This document shows, one piece after another, positions 6,464-12,687 of a DNA stretch of 16,587 nt. Every line of letters starts with the position of its first letter. Within the stretch, counting starts at the first letter, position 1. Both the position numbers and the translations under genes were made by a program. A model generated the notes under the pieces. It did no database searches and was not told the origin of the DNA. It was given only the letters and a program-made list of their open reading frames with translations. This DNA comes from Methylacidiphilaceae bacterium UBA1321 (GTDB taxonomy: Bacteria > Verrucomicrobiota > Verrucomicrobiia > Methylacidiphilales > UBA1321), in assembly GCA_002306945.1 (NCBI GenBank), contig DBTH01000016.1, positions 1 through 16,587 on the forward strand, given 5' to 3'.

Positions 6464-7720
6464 ATGATAGACGTTTTCCTAGTACACGATGATGTAGATC
6501 GTGCATCAGTGATCCGGGGGGCCATTACGGCCAGTCCCGAGTTAAACCTTGTCAGCGAAACGCAGACAGGGCGGGAAGGGGCCTTTGCCGTGGCGACCAT
6601 TCTTCAAGGCCATCCCCGCATGCTCATCGTTCGCCTGAATCTGGGCGACATCAACGGCTTCGATTTCATCAGCCAGGTCAAACAGAAATCGCCCGACGTC
6701 TACATCGTTCCGGCCCTTGAGGGCAACGAGGGCGGACAGGTCTGGCAGAAGCTCCTCCAACTTGAATTGCGCGACGTCATCATGGGGCCGGTTCCGCAAG
6801 CCGAAGTGACCAAGGTGCTCAAGGCCGCCTCAAGCCGTGCACAGATCCAATTCGACAGCACTCGGGCGGCCAATACGGTTTTGGCCGGTGAATCGTTTGT
6901 GGTTTCCGTCGTCTCGGCCCGTGGCGGGCTGGGCAAGTCGGTCATTGCCACCAATCTTGCCGCCGGGATCGCCAAGCAGAGCGACAGCGTGGCCCTGCTC
7001 GATTTCAGTCTCAACCCTGGTGATTTTGCCGTGATGCTCGACGACGTGCCGCGCAACAACATCATGGATGCCGTGGCTGCCGGCGGCGGCATGGACGTTG
7101 AATTGCTTCAGAACCTCCTGGCCACTCATCCCCGGCTCGGCTTCCGCTATCTCTCTTGTCCGAACCAGGATTTCGATCCCACACCGTTCGACTATAACAT
7201 CGGCCTGGCCATGATTACAGCGATGCGTTCGCTGAGCAGCTACATCGTCATCGACACCGGGCTTTGCTCGTCGGGACCGACCGTAGCGGCGGTCGATTCC
7301 AGCGACATTGTTTTCCTGCTGACCTCGCGTGACGTGGCTCGACTGCTCGGTGCCCAGCGCCTCATCAAGTACCTCAAGAACGACCGCGCCATTCCCAATC
7401 AGAAAATCAAGGTGCTCGTCAACGAGGCCGAAATCGGAGCCGAAATTTCCGAGAGCGAGATTGAATCCCTCCTCGAACATCCCGTGACCGCCTATCTCCC
7501 GTGCAATGCCGGTCCGGTCACCTATTCGATCAATAGTGGTTCGCCCGTATCGATTTCCGAACCCCACCACCCCGTCTCCGTCGTTCTGTCGAAGCTGGCC
7601 GAGCTTTCCTTCAACCGCTGGCAGGAACGTCCCTCGGAATCGGAAACGAGCAAGATCCAGCGGGCCACAAAAGGTCTTGGCGCCAAACTTTCCCAAAAAT
7701 TGAATATCGGCCATCATTGA
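6464..7720 (+). CDS. tadZ: TadZ/CpaE pilus localisation ATPase
   Basis: This 418-residue cytoplasmic protein belongs to the TadZ/CpaE group, which places the Tad machine at the cell pole. Residues 1-122 have the fold pattern of a response-regulator receiver: HDD at 8-10 supplies acidic residues, but the expected phospho-acceptor in LIVRLNLGDING is Arg57. Residues about 145-380 are a ParA/MinD-type ATPase. The Walker A' motif reads SARGGLGKS (151-159), with Lys158 kept and the deviant signature Lys of MinD/ParA replaced by Arg153. The switch strand VALLDFSLNPGD carries Asp180, and YIVIDTG (260-266) is the Walker B-like strand. The start at 6464 follows the cpaC stop after 3 bases without a Shine-Dalgarno sequence, suggesting translational coupling. 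A basic tail (about 395-418) ends the protein. Confidence 0.92.
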   Translation: MIDVFLVHDDVDRASVIRGAITASPELNLVSETQTGREGAFAVATILQGHPRMLIVRLNLGDINGFDFISQVKQKSPDVYIVPALEGNEGGQVWQKLLQLELRDVIMGPVPQAEVTKVLKAASSRAQIQFDSTRAANTVLAGESFVVSVVSARGGLGKSVIATNLAAGIAKQSDSVALLDFSLNPGDFAVMLDDVPRNNIMDAVAAGGGMDVELLQNLLATHPRLGFRYLSCPNQDFDPTPFDYNIGLAMITAMRSLSSYIVIDTGLCSSGPTVAAVDSSDIVFLLTSRDVARLLGAQRLIKYLKNDRAIPNQKIKVLVNEAEIGAEISESEIESLLEHPVTAYLPCNAGPVTYSINSGSPVSISEPHHPVSVVLSKLAELSFNRWQERPSESETSKIQRATKGLGAKLSQKLNIGHH

Positions 7721-7915
7721 TGCCGCCGCACTGATTCCGGCGCGAGTGATTTCAGGATTTGAACGGAGTATCCGGGCTAAAAGGGATGAAGCGGCTGTCG
7801 CGTCAGGGAAGAGTGGCTGATTGCGGGAGAAATTTCGGAGAGGTACACTATTTGCCTCTCAAGTGGCACTTGAGATAACGCTCTTTTTTCGCTAAAACAA
7901 AGTAACCATCACACC
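7721..7915. other. Intergenic gap inside the Tad locus
   Basis: This 195-base gap is the only large break between cpaB and the 3' end of the locus. I see no gene in it. Its 3' half carries the overlapping stems described separately, a T6 run at 7884-7889, and an A-rich leader with no Shine-Dalgarno sequence before the tadA ATG. It may hold a second promoter or an attenuator for the tadA-tadG half of the locus. Confidence 0.5.
7838..7889 (+). promoter_or_regulatory. Palindrome with competing stem upstream of tadA
   Basis: A near-perfect palindrome, TCTCAAGTG-G-CACTTGAGA, occupies 7857-7875 (9-bp arms). Just upstream, GAGAGG (7838-7843) can pair with CCTCTC (7855-7860), which uses the first bases of the palindrome, so in RNA the two stems exclude one another. 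A T6 run begins 9 bases after the palindrome. The arrangement fits either a DNA-binding operator or an attenuator/antiterminator ahead of tadA. The pairing is visible directly; the function is inferred. Confidence 0.5.
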
Positions 7916-9454
7916 ATGTCCAATATGCCCAATTTCAACCGGCCGCCAATTTCTCCCGGAATGATCCCCCGGCCCGGTTCGATTCCTCCCCGCTTCCCCG
8001 GACAGGGGATTCCCCCGCGTCCACTCGGATCTCCCGGAGGCATTCCGGCAGCGGTGCCGCCGAGGCCTGGAAGCGTTCCCATGCCTGCGCCTTCGAGCGT
8101 GATTCCACCTTCAAGCGGCATTCATCCCCCCATTGCCCACAAAACCGGACAGGTCGATGCAGCGCAGGAATTCATCATGCAGTTCAAGAAGCAACTGCTT
8201 CCCTACTTGGTGCAGGCCATCGACCCGAAGCTGCTTGAGCGCGGTAACGAAAATGCGTTGAAAGCGCGCATCGAACAACTGGTTGACGAACGTCTTACCG
8301 CCGACAAAGTGCCGATTGGACGCCAACTGCGCATCAAGCTGCTCGGTGACATCATCGACGAAATGGTCGGCTTCGGTCCGTTGGAAGCTTTGCTCAAGGA
8401 TGACACGGTGACCGAAATCATGGTCAACGGACACCATACGATCTACATCGAACAAAAAGGCCGCCTGACCCTCTCGCCGGTGAAATTCGTCGATGTCGAG
8501 AGTTGCCGACGCGTCATCGACAAGATCCTTTCCCCCCTTGGTCGCCGCGTTGACGAATCCAGCCCGCTTTGCGACGCGCGTCTTCCCGACGGTTCCCGCG
8601 TTAATGTTATCATTCCGCCCCTGGCCCTCAACGGCCCGACCATCACCATCCGTAAATTCAGTAAATCGCCGCTGACGATGGAGAAGCTCATCGACTTCAG
8701 GGCCCTCTCGCAGAGCATGGCCATGTTTATGAAGGCGTGCGTCCATTGCACCCTGAACATCGTCATCTCCGGCGGCACCGGTTCCGGCAAAACGACGATG
8801 CTCAACGCCCTTTCCTCGTTTATTCCCGAAGACGAACGCATCGTCACCATTGAGGATGCGGCGGAATTGAATCTCCAGCAGGAACACGTCGTCCGGCTCG
8901 AAAGCAAACCCAAGAACATCGAGGGTAAGGGCGAGGTCACCATCCGCGACCTCGTCAGAAACAGTCTCCGTATGCGACCCGACCGTATTGTCATCGGTGA
9001 GTGCCGCGGCGGCGAGGCCCTCGATATGATCCAGGCCATGAATACCGGCCACGACGGGTCGTTGACCACCACGCACGCCAATTCCCCCCGCGATGCCATC
9101 TCCCGTCTGGAAACCCTCGTCATGATGGCGGGCATGGAACTACCCCAGTTGGCCATCCGCCAGCAGATTGCCAGCGCCGTCCACCTCATCCTGCAAATCA
9201 GCCGTCTGGCCGATGGCAGCCGCAAGGTCATCTACATCACCGAAGTGCAGGGCATGGAAGGCAACATCGTCACCTTGCAGGATATTTTCAAATACGAACA
9301 GACCGGCATCAATTCCGAGGGGAAACTGATCGGCGTCACGCGCGGACTCGGTATCGTGCCCCGGTGCCAAAAACGTTTTGAGGCCAACGATCTCAACATA
9401 CCGATAGAAATTTACCAGAGCGTGCTCCATCACAACAACCCGGACTATCCGTGA
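7916..9454 (+). CDS. tadA: Flp pilus assembly ATPase TadA/CpaF
   Basis: This 512-residue cytoplasmic secretion ATPase of the type II/IV family powers pilus assembly as a hexamer. Residues 1-75 are unusually rich in Pro, Gly and Ile/Met and probably disordered. A helical segment (about 80-150) and the N-terminal domain (about 150-250, with VGFGPLEALL and VTEIMVNG) come next. The ATPase core has Walker A at SGGTGSGKTT (285-294, Lys292), an Asp box TIEDAAEL (311-318), a Walker B region RIVIGECRGGEALDM (357-371) with Glu362, and a His box TGHDGSLTTTHANSP (377-391). All key residues are present. The ATG at 7916 has no Shine-Dalgarno sequence, and an in-frame ATG four codons in at 7925 is also possible. 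TadB follows after 30 bases. Confidence 0.96.
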   Translation: MSNMPNFNRPPISPGMIPRPGSIPPRFPGQGIPPRPLGSPGGIPAAVPPRPGSVPMPAPSSVIPPSSGIHPPIAHKTGQVDAAQEFIMQFKKQLLPYLVQAIDPKLLERGNENALKARIEQLVDERLTADKVPIGRQLRIKLLGDIIDEMVGFGPLEALLKDDTVTEIMVNGHHTIYIEQKGRLTLSPVKFVDVESCRRVIDKILSPLGRRVDESSPLCDARLPDGSRVNVIIPPLALNGPTITIRKFSKSPLTMEKLIDFRALSQSMAMFMKACVHCTLNIVISGGTGSGKTTMLNALSSFIPEDERIVTIEDAAELNLQQEHVVRLESKPKNIEGKGEVTIRDLVRNSLRMRPDRIVIGECRGGEALDMIQAMNTGHDGSLTTTHANSPRDAISRLETLVMMAGMELPQLAIRQQIASAVHLILQISRLADGSRKVIYITEVQGMEGNIVTLQDIFKYEQTGINSEGKLIGVTRGLGIVPRCQKRFEANDLNIPIEIYQSVLHHNNPDYP

Positions 9455-9484
9455 CGATGGTGCGTTGAACCGACAGGGATTACC

Positions 9485-10474
9485 ATGACGATGCTTACGA
9501 CAATCATGTTGGCGGCTTTCATGCTGGGAGCTTTTATGCTCTCGGCGATAGCCTACCTCCAGGGCCGTTCCGCTCCCGCCCTTGACCTGAAGGAAAAACT
9601 CAAAAACCTCAATCAGGAAGCTCAGAACAAACTCATGAGCGAGATCGGTGCCAAGCCCCAGGCCGCTCCCGCCCTCGATTACCGCAAGTTCTTCACCATC
9701 CTGACCGGCCAGGCCTACATCGAGAAACTCGACCGCAACCTGGCTCAATGCGACATCCCCATGAAAGTAGGGGAATTTTTACTCCTGCGCATTTTTCTGG
9801 TTTTGGTCGGTTTCGGCACGGCGCAACTGTTTAGCAAGAATTTTGCCGTATCCGTGGCGGTGGGAGCCATGATGGCCCTCATCCACATACCGTTCCTGGC
9901 CATCAAACGCAGTATGCGCATCACGAAATTCGTCAACCAACTCGCCGAGTTTCTCATCCTCATCACCAATTCACTGCGCGCCGGCCAAACCTTTCTCCAG
10001 GGGGTCGATGTTGCCGCGCACGAATCGCCCAACCCCATCGGCGGCGAATTCCGCCAATTGCTTAAGGAAACCAATCTCGGCGTCCCGGTCGATCAGGCCT
10101 TCGACAACATGCTCAAACGTATTCCCAGTGAAGATTTGAAGATTGTCATGAGCGCTTTTTCGATTCAACGCCAAGTTGGCGGAAATCTTGCTGATATCAT
10201 GGAGCAGGTGGCCGCGATGATTCGTCAACGCATCCAGATTCAGGGCCAAATCAAGGTATTGACCACGCAAGGAAAGCTCTCCGGGCTCATCGTTGGACTC
10301 CTTCCCTTCGGCCTTGGAAGCATCCTGACCATGATTAACTACGAGTACATGTCGCGGTTGTGGTCGGTGACCGACAAGACAGGTTGGTACGGTCCCGGCA
10401 TGCTGGCAACCGGCATCGGCATGCAGCTCATGGGCTGCCTGGTGATCTATAAGATTTGCGATATTGAAGTGTAA
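9485..10474 (+). CDS. tadB: Flp pilus inner-membrane platform protein TadB
   Basis: This 329-residue inner-membrane protein carries a type II secretion system F (GspF-like) domain. With TadC it forms the platform that TadA acts on. Helices are predicted at about 5-25, 98-115, 120-140, 262-283 and 305-324. The F domain lies at about 148-285 and includes LAEFLILITNSLRAGQTFLQ (153-172) and SAFSIQRQVGGNLADIMEQV (223-242), both typical of TadB. A charged helical region rich in Lys/Glu/Gln (about 34-60) follows the first helix. The start has a reasonable ribosome-binding site (AGGGA at 9475-9479). Length and helix arrangement match the family, and the position between tadA and tadC confirms the call. 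Confidence 0.94.
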   Translation: MTMLTTIMLAAFMLGAFMLSAIAYLQGRSAPALDLKEKLKNLNQEAQNKLMSEIGAKPQAAPALDYRKFFTILTGQAYIEKLDRNLAQCDIPMKVGEFLLLRIFLVLVGFGTAQLFSKNFAVSVAVGAMMALIHIPFLAIKRSMRITKFVNQLAEFLILITNSLRAGQTFLQGVDVAAHESPNPIGGEFRQLLKETNLGVPVDQAFDNMLKRIPSEDLKIVMSAFSIQRQVGGNLADIMEQVAAMIRQRIQIQGQIKVLTTQGKLSGLIVGLLPFGLGSILTMINYEYMSRLWSVTDKTGWYGPGMLATGIGMQLMGCLVIYKICDIEV

Positions 10475-10505
10475 TGAAAATGAACAAAGTGTCATTAAAC
10501 CCAAC

Positions 10506-10510
10506 AGGAG
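10506..10510 (+). promoter_or_regulatory. Ribosome-binding site that fixes the tadC start
   Basis: AGGAG sits 7 bases ahead of the ATG at 10518. This favours that start over the upstream in-frame TTG at 10464, which would overlap tadB and add an 18-residue polar stretch ahead of the membrane helix. Confidence 0.7.
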
Positions 10511-10517
10511 CCGAGTC

Positions 10518-11441
10518 ATGTCACCGATGCTGATTATTGGTTGTCTCCTGCCTGTCGTGGCTTTGTTGATGTTGGCGGCATCGTTCAAATCGAACGATGC
10601 TCCTTCCATTGGCAAACGTCTCGAAGGATTGCAGGCAGCAGCGACCGAAAAGAGCGGCTTGCGTGACACTGACGCCATGAACAAGAGCTTCGTGGTGCGC
10701 GTCGTATTGCCGCTGGCCGATAAAATGTCGAGCCTCTTCAAGGGCGTTACCCCCGTAAAAATCCTCAACGATTGCCGCCGCAGCATTGGTGAAGCGGGCT
10801 TGACCGGGAAGGTTTCTCCGGCCCAGATCACGACGATTTCCTATATGCTTCTGATCGTCCTGCCGAGCTTCTTTTTCTTCCTCACCTCGGTCAAGCCTAC
10901 GCGAACGACCATGGATTACGGGATTATTCTCATAGCCGCGATCCTGGGCTACCGCCTGCCCATCGGTGTCATCCAGGGCAAGGCCAACAAGCGCAAGCAC
11001 GAGATCCAGAAAGCCCTGCCGTTTACCCTCGACCTCATTTCCATTAGCGTTGAGGCGGGCATGGCCTTTGACGGAGCCATGGCAATCGTGGCCGAGAAAA
11101 CCCACGGTCCGCTGACCGATGAACTCAACCTGACGCTGCGTGAAATCCGACTCGGGAAAGGGCGCAACGAAGCCCTGACTGACTTGGGCTTGCGAACCGG
11201 CGTTGACGATCTCAAATCATTCCTCACGGCTGTGACCTACATTTCCCGGCTGGGCGGCAGTCTGGTCGATGTCATTCGCATCCAGGCCAATGCCATGCGC
11301 ATCAAACGCCGCCAGCGCGCCGAGGAAAAGGCAATGAAAACACCAGTCAAGATCATGATTCCCCTGGTTCTCTTTATTTTTCCCTCCATGTTCATTGTCA
11401 TCCTCGGGCCAGCCGCTCTGCAGATGATGGCTAACTCGTGA
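10518..11441 (+). CDS. tadC: Flp pilus inner-membrane platform protein TadC
   Basis: This 307-residue inner-membrane protein is the second GspF-like platform subunit. Helices are seen at about 2-22, 104-125, 133-150 and 277-299. The F domain at about 165-297 contains ALPFTLDLISISVEAGMAFD (166-185) and VTYISRLGGSLVDVIRIQA (239-257), characteristic of TadC, and the basic segment RIKRRQRAEEKAMKTPVKI before the last helix. The start at 10518 was chosen because AGGAG precedes it and because it places the first membrane helix at the very N-terminus. It lies 43 bases after tadB, a gap with a weak TAATGA/TCATTA inverted repeat. Its stop overlaps a possible GTG start of the next gene (GTGA at 11438-11441). 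Confidence 0.93.
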   Translation: MSPMLIIGCLLPVVALLMLAASFKSNDAPSIGKRLEGLQAAATEKSGLRDTDAMNKSFVVRVVLPLADKMSSLFKGVTPVKILNDCRRSIGEAGLTGKVSPAQITTISYMLLIVLPSFFFFLTSVKPTRTTMDYGIILIAAILGYRLPIGVIQGKANKRKHEIQKALPFTLDLISISVEAGMAFDGAMAIVAEKTHGPLTDELNLTLREIRLGKGRNEALTDLGLRTGVDDLKSFLTAVTYISRLGGSLVDVIRIQANAMRIKRRQRAEEKAMKTPVKIMIPLVLFIFPSMFIVILGPAALQMMANS

Positions 11442-11464
11442 GGAAATGGCATCGGGAAAGAACT

Positions 11465-12061
11465 ATGCGTTTTGTTATGACCAATCTCCGGCAACGGACG
11501 ATCACCTACAAGCAGCGGGTGGCGCAGAGTATCGTGGAGTTTGCGTTGGTTTTGTGGCCGTTCATGATGATCCTGTTTGCCGTGATCGACTACGGAGAGT
11601 ACTACTTTTACGAGCATTCGCTGCGCTATTCGCTCAGCGTGGCGGGTCGTTACGCGACGCCGGGGTTGGTTTTTTGCACCAATGCCCTGGATGCCAATGG
11701 AAGGACCAATTGCCCTCTGACGGGCATTTATAGCAACGGCAAGTGGATTTCCCGTAATGAAAGCATCCGGCGGACTTTCAGCAATAACTGCGCGTTAAAT
11801 CCTCCGCTTAACATGCTGAAAATATGCAGTTGGCCGGGAACCAACAGTGCTACCGAAACCCTGACTAACCTGGGGCCAGGCTACGCCTCCGATTACGTCC
11901 GTCTGACAGCGGAATACCAGATGCACTTGATCACACCGATCGCGCGCCTGCTTTTCAGCAACGGAGTGTGCAAGATAAAGGTACAGTCCATTTTTCTTAA
12001 TGAGCCGTCGGCCAATTTTGACGCTTACAAGGACATTTATTCGGCGGCAGAACCGTTATGA
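11465..12061 (+). CDS. tadE: TadE-like minor pseudopilin
   Basis: This protein of about 198 residues has one N-terminal membrane segment preceded by a basic stretch, as in TadE/TadF pseudopilins. The motif QSIVEFALVLWPFMMILFAV (21-40) contains Glu25, equivalent to Glu+5 of mature prepilins. The residue that would precede cleavage is Ala20 rather than the usual Gly. After the helix comes a periplasmic domain of about 150 residues with five Cys (FCTN, NCPL, NCAL, ICSW, VCKI), suggesting disulfides. Two starts are possible. GTG at 11438 overlaps the tadC stop but has no ribosome-binding site; ATG at 11465, preceded by GGGAAAG, is preferred. The stop overlaps the next start as ATGA, indicating coupled translation. 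Confidence 0.85.
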   Translation: MRFVMTNLRQRTITYKQRVAQSIVEFALVLWPFMMILFAVIDYGEYYFYEHSLRYSLSVAGRYATPGLVFCTNALDANGRTNCPLTGIYSNGKWISRNESIRRTFSNNCALNPPLNMLKICSWPGTNSATETLTNLGPGYASDYVRLTAEYQMHLITPIARLLFSNGVCKIKVQSIFLNEPSANFDAYKDIYSAAEPL

Positions 12062-12675
12062 AAGCCTCCGCTCTCTTTGCACGGGAAAAAAACAGCCGAT
12101 TCCGTTCGCGCAGTCAGGCGGTGGTCGAATTCGCCATTATCCTGCCGCTATTCATGACGTTCATGTGCGGCATTATCGATTATGGATACATGATTGGAAA
12201 CAGCATGGTGCTGGCGGTGGCGGCGCGTGAAGGGGCCAGTTCGGGAGCCCGGCAGATTTACGATCCACTGGGGAGAGGATTGAGCGCCGCTGTCATGGTA
12301 TCGAAGCCGAGGCTGCTGATGACATCCACTTTGGGAGGCGCGATTATCACAAAAGTGTCGTATTATCCCGGTTTGAGCACGACATATGCGTACTTAAGCG
12401 ACGAGGCATCGATTTCCTGTCTCTCGACGGGATCTATCTACGGCGGAGGCGACACGCTGAAGAATAAAAGCCGGATCCTTTCGGGAACCGCCACTTCGAA
12501 TACTTACTGGATGAATCCGCAACGACTGCTCTCCTTTTCTCCATCGGTACTGGATGCGACCAATCAGAGCATGATTGTCATGGAAGTTTTCTATACCAAC
12601 CGCTTTCTGACGCCTATCGGTTCGCTGCTGAAACTGGTGACGCCGCCGATCATCTACGACGTTGCCTATTTTTAA
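12058..12675 (+). CDS. Second TadE-like (TadE/TadF) minor pseudopilin
   Basis: This 205-residue protein is a second TadE-family member, probably filling the TadF role. A basic leader (ARE KNSRFRSRS) precedes QAVVEFAIILPLFMTFMCGI (20-39). Glu24 is in the +5 position if cleavage follows Ser19, so again there is no Gly at -1. The TadE consensus continues with IDYGYMIGNSMVLAVAAREGA. The periplasmic part is Ser/Thr-rich and ends in a hydrophobic segment (LLKLVTPPIIYDVAYF). It overlaps the upstream tadE by 4 bases (ATGA) and is followed by the TadG-like gene after 12 bases. Assignment to TadE rather than TadF is not possible from sequence alone. Confidence 0.85.
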   Translation: MKASALFAREKNSRFRSRSQAVVEFAIILPLFMTFMCGIIDYGYMIGNSMVLAVAAREGASSGARQIYDPLGRGLSAAVMVSKPRLLMTSTLGGAIITKVSYYPGLSTTYAYLSDEASISCLSTGSIYGGGDTLKNKSRILSGTATSNTYWMNPQRLLSFSPSVLDATNQSMIVMEVFYTNRFLTPIGSLLKLVTPPIIYDVAYF

Positions 12676-12687
12676 TAGAGTTTGCGG

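Noticed and set aside
6830..7717. 295-codon open frame on the minus strand opposite tadZ
   Set aside because: It is a shadow of the tadZ ATPase domain, with no recognisable domain of its own.
8111..9076. 321-codon open frame on the minus strand opposite tadA
   Set aside because: It lies antiparallel to the conserved ATPase core and has the His/Asp/Gly/Val-rich composition typical of a shadow frame.
10472..10497. TAATGA/TCATTA inverted repeat between tadB and tadC
   Set aside because: The arms are 6 bp, AT-rich and 14 bases apart, which is expected by chance. No T tract or other support.
10464..10517. Upstream TTG start extending tadC by 18 residues into tadB
   Set aside because: The ATG at 10518 has a well-spaced AGGAG and puts the membrane helix at the N-terminus. 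The extension is polar and has no ribosome-binding site.
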